Origin: Pseudomonas syringae CC1557
GTDB taxonomy: Bacteria > Pseudomonadota > Gammaproteobacteria > Pseudomonadales > Pseudomonadaceae
Length of the DNA: 64,000 nt
Direction: 5' to 3'
NCBI RefSeq assembly: GCF_000452705.1
Contig: NZ_CP007014.1
Coordinates: 5,362,501-5,426,500, forward strand
Positions 37,958 through 48,141 of this stretch are shown piece by piece; position 1 is the stretch's first letter, and each line of letters starts with the position of its first letter. Position numbers and translations under genes: made by a program. The notes beneath the pieces were generated by a model, which saw nothing but the letters and a program-made list of their open reading frames with translations, did not search any database and was not told where the DNA came from.

Positions 37958-38162
37958 CGAACTTGGTACCATCGTGCAAACCCGCATTCCAGAGCCATCG
38001 CATTCAGTTTCACTTAAGCTTGGGCAATTAGTCTGTAACCCTGAGTGTCACCAGTAATAGCGCTCAAGGGATTTGTTCGTGATTCCTTTTAGGGGGATCA
38101 CATCCGGCTCTGGTCAACCAGGCACGAGAAATCCACATCAATCCGTCAGAGAGGATGAACAG

Positions 38163-38903
38163 ATGAGAGACACGGACAACCAGCATTCGGCTACGTCGGC
38201 AGACACAGACAGCCATTTGAGTAGCGCCGACGTAGCGTTGAAGCAGATCGTCGATGGCTTTGTACATTTTCGTAATGAGGTCTTCCCACAGCAGGAAGAA
38301 CTGTTCAAAAAACTGGCGAATGCCCAGTCGCCTCGGGCCATGTTCATTACCTGCGCCGACTCGCGCATCGTGCCCGAACTGATCACCCAAAGCTCGCCCG
38401 GCGACCTGTTCGTCACGCGGAACGTGGGCAACGTTGTTCCACCGTATGGCCAAATGAACGGTGGCGTGTCCACCGCACTGGAATACGCAGTGGTCGCGCT
38501 GGGCGTACAGCACATTATCGTTTGCGGCCACTCCGATTGCGGCGCAATGCGGGCCGTGCTCAACCCGGACAGCCTGGACAAGATGCCGACGGTAAAAGCC
38601 TGGCTGCGTCATGCCGAGGTCGCCCGCACGGTGGTCGAGCAAAACTGCAATTGCACCGGCGAGCTGGAAACCATGCAGGTCCTGACTCAGGAAAACGTGA
38701 TTTCCCAGCTGCAACACTTGCGCACCCACCCTTCGGTTGCCGCGAAGATGGCCAGCGGCCAGCTGTTCATTCACGGCTGGGTCTACAGCATCGAGACCAG
38801 CGAAATTCTGGCCTACGACGCCGAACGTGACAGCTTCGTGCCGCTCGACGGCAAGGGTCCGACACCGATGGCTTCCCCGAAAGCACGCTTTTCAGTCGAC
38901 TGA
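38163..38903 (+). CDS. Beta-class carbonic anhydrase
   Basis: A 246-aa beta carbonic anhydrase interconverting CO2 and bicarbonate. Zinc ligands are visible in FITCADSRIVPEL (Cys, with the Asp-Arg dyad) and HIIVCGHSDCGAMRA (His and Cys). The start is the ATG of MRDTDNQHSAT; the frame is open further upstream. It is followed 104 bases later by a SulP transporter gene, a recurrent pair thought to couple bicarbonate or sulfate uptake to hydration. Confidence 0.92.
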   Translation: MRDTDNQHSATSADTDSHLSSADVALKQIVDGFVHFRNEVFPQQEELFKKLANAQSPRAMFITCADSRIVPELITQSSPGDLFVTRNVGNVVPPYGQMNGGVSTALEYAVVALGVQHIIVCGHSDCGAMRAVLNPDSLDKMPTVKAWLRHAEVARTVVEQNCNCTGELETMQVLTQENVISQLQHLRTHPSVAAKMASGQLFIHGWVYSIETSEILAYDAERDSFVPLDGKGPTPMASPKARFSVD

Positions 38904-39007
38904 TATTCGTCCCGACTGACGGCAAGCCCTTCCTGATCAGATGATGGCGGTTGCGCAGGATGCGCGCCGCCCGCCTTGCCTCGCCTGAAGAATTACGGAG
39001 AAGCACC

Positions 39008-40540
39008 ATGGGAATCACCGAATTGAAATCCGTTTTACCACGGGAGCTACTGGCTTCCGTGGTCGTTTTCCTGGTCGCCCTGCCCCTCTGCATGGGTATT
39101 GCGATTGCGTCTGGCATGCCTCCGGCCAAAGGTCTGATCACTGGCATCATCGGCGGTCTGGTCGTCGGCTGGATAGCCGGTTCGCCATTGCAGGTCAGTG
39201 GCCCGGCCGCAGGTCTTGCGGTGCTGGTGTTTGAAGTCGTTCGCGAGCATGGCATGGCGATGCTTGGCCCGATCCTGCTGCTGGCAGGGCTGCTTCAGTT
39301 GCTGGCCGGTCGCTTCAAGCTCGGCTGCTGGTTCCGGGTAACAGCACCGGCGGTGGTCTACGGCATGCTGGCGGGTATCGGCGTGCTGATTGTGCTTTCC
39401 CAGGCGCATGTGATGTTCGACAGCGGGCCCAAACCCTCCGGGCTGGACAACCTGATCGGCTTCCCCAACACACTGATTCAGGCGTTCGGACCAGGCACCG
39501 GCATGCAAGCCGGTATGCTCGGCCTGGGCACCATGCTGATCATGTGGGGCTGGGAGAAACTCCGCCCTCAGTCGCTGCGTTTCGTACCTGGCGCGCTGCT
39601 GGGTGTAGGTATTGCTACCGGCATCAGCCTGTTTCTGGCCTTGCAGGTCAAACGCGTGCAAGTGCCTGACAATCTGGCCGACGCCATCGACTGGCTGCGT
39701 CCGGCAGACCTGATGAACCTGGCTGACCCGGCGATTCTGGTGGCTGCTATCGTTGTGGCCTTCATTGCCAGCGCTGAAACGCTGCTTTCCGCGTCAGCGG
39801 TAGACCGGATGCACAGCGGCGAACGTTCGGACTTCGACAAGGAGCTGAGCGCTCAAGGTGTGGGCAACATGCTCTGCGGCCTGCTCGGTGCGTTGCCGAT
39901 GACCGGCGTTATCGTGCGCAGCTCGGCCAATGTTCAGGCCGGTGCCAAAACCCGCTTCTCGACAATCTTCCACGGCCTCTGGCTGCTGGCTTTCGTATTG
40001 CTGCTGTCGAGCGTGCTGCAGAGCATTCCGGTTGCGAGCCTGGCGGGCGTGCTGGTCTACACCGGCTTGAAACTGGTCGATCTCAAGGCGTTTCGTGGTC
40101 TGGGCCGTTATGGCCGGATGCCGATGTTCACCTACGCGGCCACCGCCATGGCGATCATCTTCACCGACCTGTTGACGGGTGTGCTGGTTGGCTTTGGCAT
40201 GACCCTGGTCAAGCTGGCATTCAAGGCTTCGCGCCTGAAGATCAATGTGGTAGAGCTGGCGAGCGAGAAAGAGTACGAACTGCGCCTGGTCGGTGCTGCG
40301 ACCTTCCTCAAGGTGCCGGCGCTGACTCAGGCACTGGGCACAATCCCCCAAGGCAGCACGGTGCATGTGCCGTTGGGCTATCTGTCCTACATCGACCACT
40401 CCTGTCTGGAGCTGCTGGAAGAGTGGGGGCGCTCCAACGCTGCCCACGGCACCCGGCTGATCATCGAGCCGCGCGGTTTGAAGCGTCGTCTCGAAGGGCG
40501 GGTCTACACGACAACGGGCATAGGTTCAGGCGCAACCTGA
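39008..40540 (+). CDS. SulP/SLC26-family anion transporter
   Basis: A 510-aa inner-membrane transporter starting MGITELKSVLPRELLASVVV after ACGGAG. About 10-12 membrane helices include the SulP motif LPLCMGIAIASGMPPAKGL. The C-terminal 80 residues form a STAS-like domain (LGYLSYIDHSCLELLEEW). Pairing with a carbonic anhydrase suggests bicarbonate, sulfate or a related anion as substrate; the sequence does not decide. Confidence 0.9.
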   Translation: MGITELKSVLPRELLASVVVFLVALPLCMGIAIASGMPPAKGLITGIIGGLVVGWIAGSPLQVSGPAAGLAVLVFEVVREHGMAMLGPILLLAGLLQLLAGRFKLGCWFRVTAPAVVYGMLAGIGVLIVLSQAHVMFDSGPKPSGLDNLIGFPNTLIQAFGPGTGMQAGMLGLGTMLIMWGWEKLRPQSLRFVPGALLGVGIATGISLFLALQVKRVQVPDNLADAIDWLRPADLMNLADPAILVAAIVVAFIASAETLLSASAVDRMHSGERSDFDKELSAQGVGNMLCGLLGALPMTGVIVRSSANVQAGAKTRFSTIFHGLWLLAFVLLLSSVLQSIPVASLAGVLVYTGLKLVDLKAFRGLGRYGRMPMFTYAATAMAIIFTDLLTGVLVGFGMTLVKLAFKASRLKINVVELASEKEYELRLVGAATFLKVPALTQALGTIPQGSTVHVPLGYLSYIDHSCLELLEEWGRSNAAHGTRLIIEPRGLKRRLEGRVYTTTGIGSGAT

Positions 40541-40646
40541 CAGTCGCACACTCGAGGTGATGGGGGTCGGATGGGTCTTCGCGAAGCAGCGGAGTGTCAT
40601 ACGGCTCCTTCCCTTGCTGGCGAAGACAGTGAATCGGGCATTCGGG

Positions 40647-41297
40647 TCAAACCGCGGGACGTTCCAGTTCCAGACCCACGCCCAATTGACGTGACAGACA
40701 TGGCCAGCGCTTCCAGGCCGCTCCCGTGTCAGGGCTACTCAGTTTCTCTCGGTAAATCTCGACCGAATCCAACGCAAAGCTCTCGTCATCAAGCAGTTGA
40801 TCGACCGCATGATGCACCGCTGCGTCCAGCTCATTGGCAAATTGCTCACCGATCAACTGATGGGCGATCACGCTGGCAACCGTGGTATTGGACGGAATCA
40901 GCGGCTGACCAAAATGCTTGATGTACAGGTCATTCACTTCCTCGACCAGCCTGTGCGCCAGATAAGCCTCGTCCAGCAAGCTCTCCAGCCCTTCATGCCC
41001 TTCCATGATCGCGGGTGGAACGGCGAAAAAGTGCTCGGCAATCTTTAATACCGGTTTTATCTGACCCTCGATCCCGGCCTCGACGGCAACCTCATGAGCA
41101 GCCTCCAGCAGCTCAGGTACCAGATCGATATAAGCGCTAACAAAACGCGTCAGTACGTCCTTTGCATCGACATCCGGCAAGTGGATGGCGGGATGCAGGT
41201 GTGGCAGCTTCTGTTCCAGTTGTTGCAGCAGGTGGCCGGTTTCGGCTTCATGTTGATGGGCTCGTTGTATCTGCTCGCGCAACGCGGCGGTGTTCAT
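40647..41297 (-). CDS. Conserved helical hypothetical protein
   Basis: A 216-aa soluble, mostly helical, acidic protein from MNTAALREQIQRAHQHEAET. An amphipathic start (LLQQLEQKLPHLHP) and ELLEAAHEVAVEAGIEG are followed by several His/Glu-rich helices. I recognise no domain. It sits after the SulP gene, in opposite orientation, where PAO1 carries a hypothetical gene before its aa3 oxidase operon. The ATG is 11 bases after AGGAG; a GTG 12 bases upstream is also in frame. Confidence 0.72.
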   Translation of the reverse strand: MNTAALREQIQRAHQHEAETGHLLQQLEQKLPHLHPAIHLPDVDAKDVLTRFVSAYIDLVPELLEAAHEVAVEAGIEGQIKPVLKIAEHFFAVPPAIMEGHEGLESLLDEAYLAHRLVEEVNDLYIKHFGQPLIPSNTTVASVIAHQLIGEQFANELDAAVHHAVDQLLDDESFALDSVEIYREKLSSPDTGAAWKRWPCLSRQLGVGLELERPAV

Positions 41298-41585
41298 GGC
41301 GGTGAGCACTCCTGAGGGCAGTAAACCCCGTGGTTTGTTTAGTGAGATTCATACGTTAGCTGGCTTGACTAAAGGGCTAAGACGCTTTTGTCATAACCGA
41401 TTCATATTTATATGGATCGGCTATATCAGACACCTGTTTGCTCATTTTTTGACCCTATGACTGTGGTCGACAAGCAATAACGACTGACAGGCCCCTGCAA
41501 AGTACCCAGCCTTTTCGTAAGCAGACTACTCTGATGCCGACCAGCCCCTTCGCGGCACGCTGCCAGACGTAAAAGTGAGCCATCC

Positions 41586-42107
41586 ATGACCCAGCCCGTT
41601 CCGCCCAGGCGGCTCGTTATCCGTTTGATGCTCCTGCTGGCATTCATGTTCGCCTGCGGCTTCGCGCTGGCACCGCTCAAGGATCTGCTGAGCTGGGCCG
41701 TGAGCGGACACGACAAAGCCGGCGATGCTTACGAGCAGGCGCAACAGGTTGATACGTCGCGTGAGATCGAGGTGCAGTTCACGTCCAGCAACGCAGCGGG
41801 TATGGCTTGGGCGTTCTACCCTCGTGCGGAACGGATGCAGGTGCATCCCGGTGCGGTCAACGAGATGATCTTCATCGCGCAGAACCCTACCGACAAGCCA
41901 ATGAGAGCCCAGGCTGTACCGGGGATTTCACCGGGGAAGGCAGCGTCCTGGTTTCACAAGACCGAATGTTTCTGCTTCACCCAGCAAACGCTGCAGCCGG
42001 GCGAGCGTATCGAGATGCCGGTGCGCTTCATCGTGGATCGCGACCTTCCCGAAGACGTCACCCACCTGACGCTGGCGTATACCCTGTTTGATGTGACGCA
42101 GCGCTAG
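41586..42107 (+). CDS. ctaG: Cytochrome c oxidase assembly protein Cox11/CtaG
   Basis: A 173-aa protein that delivers copper to the CuB centre of aa3-type oxidases. One N-terminal membrane anchor (about 12-32) precedes a periplasmic domain. The copper-binding CFCF motif is at HKTECFCFTQQTL, with the conserved FYPRAERMQVHPG earlier. The oxidase subunits coxB, coxA and coxC that normally surround it are not in the window. The ATG overlaps the stop of a very short upstream frame (ATGA). Confidence 0.92.
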   Translation: MTQPVPPRRLVIRLMLLLAFMFACGFALAPLKDLLSWAVSGHDKAGDAYEQAQQVDTSREIEVQFTSSNAAGMAWAFYPRAERMQVHPGAVNEMIFIAQNPTDKPMRAQAVPGISPGKAASWFHKTECFCFTQQTLQPGERIEMPVRFIVDRDLPEDVTHLTLAYTLFDVTQR

Positions 42108-42161
42108 GCCTCGTCCCGGATATGGGACATCATTGCCGGACCCTACCCTCGCATTGAAACC

Positions 42162-42794
42162 ATGACCCGAATCCAGAAGACCGTTTTCATCGCCGCCGGC
42201 ATTGTGGCGCTCCTGCTCGGCCTGATCGCCAGCCAGTTGCTGCCCGGCCGCGCGCCGCAGGATCAGGCGGCGCTCAATAACGCGGGCATCATCCTGTTGC
42301 CGCAAAGCCGCACCCTGCCGGCACTGAGCATGATTGACCAGAATGGCGAGGCGCTGGCCCTCGACGGACTCAAGAACAAATGGACACTGATGTTCTTTGG
42401 CTACACCTTCTGCCCGGACATCTGCCCTACGACACTCGCGCAGATCAAGCAGATCAGAAGAGAGCTGCCCAAAGACGCTGCCGAGCGGATGCGCGTGGTA
42501 CTGGTCAGCGTTGACCCCAACCGCGACACGCCGCAGCAGCTCAAACAGTACCTGGGGTATTTCGACAAAACCTTCATCGGCCTGACCGCCCCCGTGCCTG
42601 AACTACAGAAACTGGCCAGCGCGGTCAGCATCCCGTTCATTCCAGCGGACACCAGCAAACCAAACTATTTCGTCGACCACAGCGGCAACCTGGCCCTGAT
42701 CGGCCCGGACGGCACCCAGCGAGGCTTCATCCGCGCCCCGCTGAACAACCAGAAGCTGGTCAGAGAGCTGCCGGGATTGCTGGAGAGGGATTAG
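42162..42794 (+). CDS. SCO1/SenC-family copper chaperone
   Basis: A 210-aa membrane-anchored thioredoxin-fold protein. A signal anchor (about 8-25) precedes the copper site FGYTFCPDICPTTL (CxxxC) and the distal histidine in YFVDHSGNLALIGPDG. SCO proteins metallate the CuA centre of oxidase subunit II or act as thiol reductases. It follows ctaG by 54 bases. Confidence 0.92.
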   Translation: MTRIQKTVFIAAGIVALLLGLIASQLLPGRAPQDQAALNNAGIILLPQSRTLPALSMIDQNGEALALDGLKNKWTLMFFGYTFCPDICPTTLAQIKQIRRELPKDAAERMRVVLVSVDPNRDTPQQLKQYLGYFDKTFIGLTAPVPELQKLASAVSIPFIPADTSKPNYFVDHSGNLALIGPDGTQRGFIRAPLNNQKLVRELPGLLERD

Positions 42795-42834
42795 GGCCCA
42801 TCAGATTCCTGTGACCACCAACCACGAAATGCAG

Positions 42835-43080
42835 GAGCGAACTTGTTCGCGAAGGCGGTAGTCCAGGCGCAGCAGATGCACCGAGTGTTGGGCTATCGTT
42901 CCGCACGCTCCGGCGTGGGAATGCAGTTCGTGACGCTCTGCGTCACACATCCAGGCCGCGCTTCCTGAAGGGCGCTACCACGCAGAGCGTGGGAGCGATA
43001 GGGGGCATGTCAACACGCTTATCGTTCCGCACGCTCCTGCGTGGGAACGCATTTCTCGACGCTCCGCGTCGCAAAAGCAG
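42835..43080. repeat. REP-like palindrome array
   Basis: The 296 bases between the SCO and metQ genes hold GCAGGAGCGAACTTGTTCGC, then repeated units of CGTTCCGCACGCTCCGGCGT, GTGACGCTCTGCGTCAC, CCACGCAGAGCGTGGGAGCG and CGTTCCGCACGCTCCTGCGT with CGACGCTCCGCGTCGC. At least two head-to-head units are visible, the densest such array in the window. No gene is present. Confidence 0.78.
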
Positions 43081-43090
43081 CGCGATCAGG

Positions 43091-43864
43091 TCAGAACGCA
43101 GGCACCACGGCGCCTTTGTATTTCTCGGCCAGGAAGGTTTTCACTTCCGGGCTTTGCAGCGCTGCGACCAGCTTTTTCATCGCGTCCGAATCCTTGTTGT
43201 CCGGGCGGGCAACCAGAATGTTCGCGTAAGGCGAATCAGGACCTTCGATGATCAGCGCATCCTTGGTCGGATCAAGCCCGGCGCTGAGGGCATAGTTGGT
43301 GTTGATCAATGCCAGATCGACCTGTGTCAGCACGCGTGGCAGCGTGGCGGCTTCCAGCTCGCGGAATTTCAGGTTTTTCGGATTGTTGATAACGTCCGAA
43401 GGCTTCGAGAGGATATTGGTCGGGTCCGTCAGCGTAATCAGACCCGCCTTCTGCAGCAGCAACAGGGCACGACCTTCATTGGTCGCGTCATTCGGCAACG
43501 CGACATTGGCGCCATCCGGCAGCTCTGCAAGGGTCTTGGTTTTGTCCGAATAGGCGCCGAACGGCTCTACGTGAACCTTGGCCACGGCCACCAGATCGGT
43601 GCCCTTGCCCTTGTTGTACTCATCCAGGTACGGCTGATGCTGAAAGAAGTTCGCGTCCATACGCTTCTGGGCGACTTGGGCGTTCGGCTGAATATAGTCA
43701 TTGAACACCTTGATGTTCAGGTCTACGCCTTCTTTCGCCAGGGTCGGTTTGACGAATTCGAGGATCTCGGCGTGCGGCACGGCGGAGGCCGCGACGGTCA
43801 GGGTTTCGTTGGCCTGCGCGGACAGCGCGGTCACAGCGGCAAATATGGCCAATAGCTTTTTCAT
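43091..43864 (-). CDS. metQ: Methionine ABC transporter substrate-binding protein
   Basis: A 257-aa NlpA-family periplasmic protein starting MKKLLAIFAAVTALSAQANE. The signal peptide lacks a lipobox cysteine, so it is likely soluble or N-terminally anchored. Conserved blocks are PHAEILEFVKPTLAKEGVDL, DYIQPNAQVAQK and ALPNDATNEGRALLLLQKAG. It feeds D/L-methionine to MetNI, encoded directly upstream. A paralog begins at position 218 of the window. Confidence 0.93.
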   Translation of the reverse strand: MKKLLAIFAAVTALSAQANETLTVAASAVPHAEILEFVKPTLAKEGVDLNIKVFNDYIQPNAQVAQKRMDANFFQHQPYLDEYNKGKGTDLVAVAKVHVEPFGAYSDKTKTLAELPDGANVALPNDATNEGRALLLLQKAGLITLTDPTNILSKPSDVINNPKNLKFRELEAATLPRVLTQVDLALINTNYALSAGLDPTKDALIIEGPDSPYANILVARPDNKDSDAMKKLVAALQSPEVKTFLAEKYKGAVVPAF

Positions 43865-43915
43865 GCAACAACTCCTTATGGCCCGCCAGTGGCGGGCCGA
43901 TGCCTGCTGATTCAA

Positions 43916-44590
43916 TCAACGATGAGTGAAATGCGCGACCAGTCTGTCGCCGATGGTCTGGAGTATCTGCACCAGCACCAGCAACAATACGACCGTCACA
44001 AACATCACATCGTTCTGGAAACGCTGATAACCATAACGAATCGCCAGATCACCCAGCCCGCCAGCACCTACCGCGCCGGCCATGGCCGTGAACGACACCA
44101 GCGCAATCGCCGTCACGGTAATCGCCGCCAGAATGCCGGGCCGCGCCTCCGGTAGCAGTGCCTTGATGATGATCTGCCGGGTAGTGGCACCCATGGCCTG
44201 CGTGGCTTCGATGATGCCGCGATCGACCTCACGCAGTGCAGTCTCTACCAGACGGGCAAAGAACGGCGTGGCGCCTGCGATCAGTGGCGGCAAGGTGCCG
44301 AGAATCCCCAGCGACGTACCGGTGATGATTTCGGTCAGCGGCATCATCACGATCAGCAAAATGATGAACGGCAGCGCGCGCAGCATGTTCACAATCAACC
44401 CGACCGTGGCGTACAGCTGCTTGTGCTCCAGCAATTGGCGTGGCGAGGTCAGAAACATCAGCACGCCCAGCGGCAGGCCGAACAGGATGGTGAAGCCCAG
44501 CGAAACACTGAGCATGATCAACGTGTCCCCGGTAGCAACCCAGATTTCGTACCAGTCGACGTTGGCGAACAGGTTCAGAAAAGCGTCCAT
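43916..44590 (-). CDS. metI: Methionine ABC transporter permease
   Basis: A 224-aa inner-membrane permease with five predicted helices and the EAA-like loop TALREVDRGIIEATQAMGAT. It forms the channel of MetNIQ. Its ATG overlaps the metN stop by 1 base and metQ begins 51 bases after its stop. Confidence 0.94.
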   Translation of the reverse strand: MDAFLNLFANVDWYEIWVATGDTLIMLSVSLGFTILFGLPLGVLMFLTSPRQLLEHKQLYATVGLIVNMLRALPFIILLIVMMPLTEIITGTSLGILGTLPPLIAGATPFFARLVETALREVDRGIIEATQAMGATTRQIIIKALLPEARPGILAAITVTAIALVSFTAMAGAVGAGGLGDLAIRYGYQRFQNDVMFVTVVLLLVLVQILQTIGDRLVAHFTHR

Positions 44591-45597
44591 CAGCGCAGCA
44601 CCTCCATATGAACATCGGCGGCGGTGAAATGAGCAAAGGCGGCTTCCATGTCACCGCCGGTGATCGCCAGCGTCAGTTGCCCGTATGGAGTGTCCTTGAT
44701 GCGGTCGATGCGACCCGCGAGGATGCTGTAGTCAACACCGGTTTCCCGGGCCACAGTGCCCAGCAGCGGCGCGTAAGTCGCCTCGCCCTGAAAAGTCAGA
44801 CGCACGATACGGCCCTGCACGTGGGCGAAATCGTCACGTTGCTCGTTTTCATCGATCTGGTCGTCTTCCTGCACAAAGCGCTTGGTCGTGGCGTGTTCGG
44901 GGTGCAGAAACACGTCGGCGACGTTGCCCTGCTCGACGATCACACCGGCGTCCATGACCGCCACCCGATCACAGACGCGACGAATCACGTCCATCTCGTG
45001 AGTGATGAGGACAATGGTCAGGTTAAGCTCACGGTTGATCTCGGCCAGCAATTGCAGGACCGACGCAGTGGTCTGCGGGTCCAGTGCGCTGGTGGCTTCG
45101 TCGCAGAGCAGGATTTTCGGTTTGGTCGCCAGGGCGCGGGCAATGCCGACGCGCTGCTTTTGACCACCAGACAATTGTGACGGGTACTTTCTGGCGTGAT
45201 CGGAAAGCCCGACCCGTGCCAGCAACTCGGCCACCCGCTGATCGATCTGCTGGCGCGACATGTCGCCCGCGAGGGTCAGTGGCATGGCCACGTTATCGGC
45301 TACGGTTTTCGACGCGAGCAGGTTGAAGTGCTGGAAGATCATCCCGACCTGCTGGCGAAAGCGCCGCAAGCCCGTGGCGTCAAGCGCCGTGACATCTTCA
45401 CCGTCAACCACGATCTGTCCGCCGCTAGGGGTTTCGAGACGGTTGATCAGCCGCAGCAGCGTGCTTTTGCCAGCCCCGGAATGACCAATGATGCCGAACA
45501 CCTGGCCGTCGTCGACGCGCAGGCTTGTAGGGTGCAATGCCGGTATTTCCCGGCCTGCCACCCGATAGGTTTTGTGGACGTTATGGAACTCGATCAC
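44590..45597 (-). CDS. metN: Methionine ABC transporter ATP-binding protein
   Basis: A 335-aa ATPase from a GTG giving [20 protein letters not shown]. Walker A is GHSGAGKST, the signature is [10 protein letters not shown], Walker B is [13 protein letters not shown]. The C-terminal about 80 residues form the NIL domain that binds methionine and inhibits transport. The frame is open to an ATG at 45645, but the GTG gives the standard N terminus. It is first in metN-metI-metQ. Confidence 0.93.
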   Translation of the reverse strand: MIEFHNVHKTYRVAGREIPALHPTSLRVDDGQVFGIIGHSGAGKSTLLRLINRLETPSGGQIVVDGEDVTALDATGLRRFRQQVGMIFQHFNLLASKTVADNVAMPLTLAGDMSRQQIDQRVAELLARVGLSDHARKYPSQLSGGQKQRVGIARALATKPKILLCDEATSALDPQTTASVLQLLAEINRELNLTIVLITHEMDVIRRVCDRVAVMDAGVIVEQGNVADVFLHPEHATTKRFVQEDDQIDENEQRDDFAHVQGRIVRLTFQGEATYAPLLGTVARETGVDYSILAGRIDRIKDTPYGQLTLAITGGDMEAAFAHFTAADVHMEVLR

Positions 45598-45908
45598 GGA
45601 GCGAACCTTGTGGGGGCGCGTTAAAGAATCAGCGCAGTGGATCATGCTCCACTTGCTTCGTTACCTCGGCCAGATTGAACCGGGCGCGCATTTTAGCCTG
45701 TCCGGACCACAGTGCTTAGCATTTATTTGCAGGCAGACCTGTGTAATGGGCATAACCCGACCGTTGGGGCGAAAGCCGTCGAATCGGACTGAACGGCTGA
45801 TTCTGTCACCGGTCACTTTCTCGATACCGTGATTTCCCGCTTGCGTCAGGGAAGTCAAATTCAGCGAACCCAACTCAATGATTGGGTCGAGATAAGGAGT
45901 TGTTTCTG
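45598..45908. other. Divergent intergenic region metN / katE
   Basis: 311 bases that must hold the promoters of both metN (minus) and katE (plus). I find no convincing operator or small gene. An AAGGAG ribosome site for katE is at 45894-45899. Confidence 0.5.
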
Positions 45909-48059
45909 ATGGCTAGCGAGAAAAAACCACCCATTACCCCAACACCCAAAAGCGAAATGGCAGGCACCGACACACTTGATCGGGGCAATACCAACGCCAA
46001 GCTGGACAGCCTTGAGCAGTTTCGCTCGGATGCCACCAGCCAGGCGCTGCGCACCAACCACGGCGTCAAGATTGCCGACAACCAGAACACCCTGAAAGTC
46101 GGCAGCCGCGGCCCGTCGCTGCTGGAAGACTTCATCATGCGTGAAAAGATCACGCACTTTGACCATGAGCGCATTCCAGAGCGCATCGTCCATGCTCGCG
46201 GCACCGCAGCACATGGTTACTTCCAGACTTATGAAGACCAGGGCGCGCTGAGTAAAGCAGGCTTCCTGCGTGATCCGGGCAAGAAGACCCCGGTTTTCGT
46301 GCGTTTCTCCACCGTACAGGGCCCACGCGGCTCAGGCGACACCGTGCGTGACGTGCGTGGTTTTGCGGTCAAGTTCTACACCGACGAAGGCAACTTCGAC
46401 CTGGTGGGCAACAACATGCCGGTCTTCTTCATTCAGGATGCCATCAAGTTTCCTGACTTCGTGCACGCGGTGAAGCCTGAACCGCACAACGAAATCCCTA
46501 CCGGCGGCTCGGCTCACGACACGTTCTGGGACTTCGTCTCCCTGGTGCCGGAATCCGCGCACATGGTGCTGTGGACCATGTCCGACCGTGCAATCCCGAA
46601 AAGCCTGCGCACCATGCAAGGCTTCGGTATCCACACGTTCCGCCTGATCAACACCGAAGGCAAATCCACGTTCGTCAAATTCCACTGGAAGCCCAAGTTC
46701 GGCGTGTGCTCGCTGGTTTGGGACGAAGCGCAGAAGCTGGCCGGCAAGGACACCGACTTCCACCGCCGTGACCTGTGGGAGTCCATCGAGATGGGCGACT
46801 ACCCGGAATGGGAACTGGGCGTGCAGATCGTCGCCGAGGAAGACGAGCACAAGTTCGACTTCGACCTGCTCGATCCGACCAAGATCATCCCGGAAGAGCT
46901 GGTGCCGGTTACACCATTGGGCAAGATGGTGCTGAACCGCAACCCGGACAATTACTTCGCCGAGACCGAGCAGGTTGCCTTCTGCCCTGGCCATATCGTG
47001 CCGGGTATCGACTTCTCCAACGATCCGTTGCTGCAAGGCCGCCTGTTCTCCTACACCGACACGCAGATCAGCCGCCTTGGTGGTCCGAACTTCCACGAGA
47101 TCCCGATCAACCGTCCGATTGCGCCGAACCACAATGGTCAGCGCGACGCACAGCATCGCACCACCATCGACAAGGGCCGTGCTTCCTACGAGCCGAACTC
47201 GATTGATGGCGGCTGGCCGAAAGAAACGCCGGCAGCTGCGGTAGACGGCGGCTTCGAGACGTACCCTGAGCGCGTCGAAGCGCACAAGGTTCGTGAGCGC
47301 AGCGAGTCGTTCGGCGATCATTTCTCCCAGGCCACCCTGTTCTTCCAGAGCATGAGCCATCACGAGAAAGAGCACATCATCGCGGCATACAGCTTCGAGC
47401 TGGGCAAGGTCGAGCGCGAGTACATCCGTGCCCGTCAGGTCAACGAGATTCTGGCCAACATCGATCTGGAACTGGCAAGCCGTGTGGCGGCCAACCTGGG
47501 TCTGCCGGCACCGACCGCAGGCACCGTGCCGGTGCGTGAGACATCGGTCAAAGAATCTCCAGCGCTGAGCCAGGTCAACCTGCTGTCGGGTGACATTGTT
47601 TCGCGCAAAGTAGCCATTCTTGTGGCCAATGGCGTGGACGGCAAAGCGGTCGAAGCCATGAAAGCTGCACTGACGGCCAAAGGCGCACACGCCAAGGTGC
47701 TAGGCCCGACGTCTGCACCGGTCAAGACGGCTGATGGCAAAAGCCTGCCGGTAGATGCTTCAGCTGAAGGCTTGCCTTCGGTAGCGTTCGACGCAGTGTT
47801 CGTGCCGGGCGGCGCTGATTCAGTGAAAGCGTTGAGCACTGATGGCGTTGCGTTGCACTTCATTCTGGAAGCCTACAAGCACCTCAAGGCCATCTCCGTT
47901 GCCGGGGAAGCCAAAGACTTGCTGAGCTTGCTGCGCCTTGAAGAAGACGCCGGGTTGCTGGTGGTGTCCGACAGCAAATCGTTCGAAGCCTTCTTCGACG
48001 CGATAGCACAACACCGTGTCTGGGACCGTGAAGTGAAAGCCAAGGCTGTTCCAGCTTGA
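45909..48059 (+). CDS. katE: Large-subunit catalase HPII
   Basis: A 716-aa clade 2 monofunctional catalase from the ATG after AAGGAG. Distal haem histidine is in [14 protein letters not shown] (near residue 105). The proximal tyrosine is in [17 protein letters not shown]. The C-terminal about 150 residues are the flavodoxin/DJ-1-like GATase domain ([25 protein letters not shown]) typical of HPII. It detoxifies H2O2, usually in stationary phase. It is inserted between metN and the lipoprotein gene relative to PAO1. Confidence 0.95.
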   Translation: MASEKKPPITPTPKSEMAGTDTLDRGNTNAKLDSLEQFRSDATSQALRTNHGVKIADNQNTLKVGSRGPSLLEDFIMREKITHFDHERIPERIVHARGTAAHGYFQTYEDQGALSKAGFLRDPGKKTPVFVRFSTVQGPRGSGDTVRDVRGFAVKFYTDEGNFDLVGNNMPVFFIQDAIKFPDFVHAVKPEPHNEIPTGGSAHDTFWDFVSLVPESAHMVLWTMSDRAIPKSLRTMQGFGIHTFRLINTEGKSTFVKFHWKPKFGVCSLVWDEAQKLAGKDTDFHRRDLWESIEMGDYPEWELGVQIVAEEDEHKFDFDLLDPTKIIPEELVPVTPLGKMVLNRNPDNYFAETEQVAFCPGHIVPGIDFSNDPLLQGRLFSYTDTQISRLGGPNFHEIPINRPIAPNHNGQRDAQHRTTIDKGRASYEPNSIDGGWPKETPAAAVDGGFETYPERVEAHKVRERSESFGDHFSQATLFFQSMSHHEKEHIIAAYSFELGKVEREYIRARQVNEILANIDLELASRVAANLGLPAPTAGTVPVRETSVKESPALSQVNLLSGDIVSRKVAILVANGVDGKAVEAMKAALTAKGAHAKVLGPTSAPVKTADGKSLPVDASAEGLPSVAFDAVFVPGGADSVKALSTDGVALHFILEAYKHLKAISVAGEAKDLLSLLRLEEDAGLLVVSDSKSFEAFFDAIAQHRVWDREVKAKAVPA

Positions 48060-48072
48060 TCTGACGCTACTT

Positions 48073-48112
48073 GTCTATCGTTCCCACGTCAGCGTGGGAA
48101 CGCCTTTCTGGA
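48073..48112. repeat. REP-like palindrome after katE
   Basis: TATCGTTCCCACGTCAGCGT followed by GGGAACG is an inverted repeat of the same family as those at 5.3 and 42.9 kb. It lies between convergent katE and the lipoprotein gene and may act in 3'-end stability. Confidence 0.65.
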
Positions 48113-48141
48113 CGCCCTGGGTCCGCTTCCAACAGCGTGGC

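Noticed and set aside
41528..41589. Possible remnant of an oxidase gene upstream of cox11
   Set aside because: A frame of about 20 codons ends at the cox11 start (ATGA), but its sequence shows no recognisable oxidase similarity.
46332..47690. 452-codon open frame antisense to katE
   Set aside because: Shadow frame of katE; composition is typical of antisense translation and katE motifs are unambiguous.
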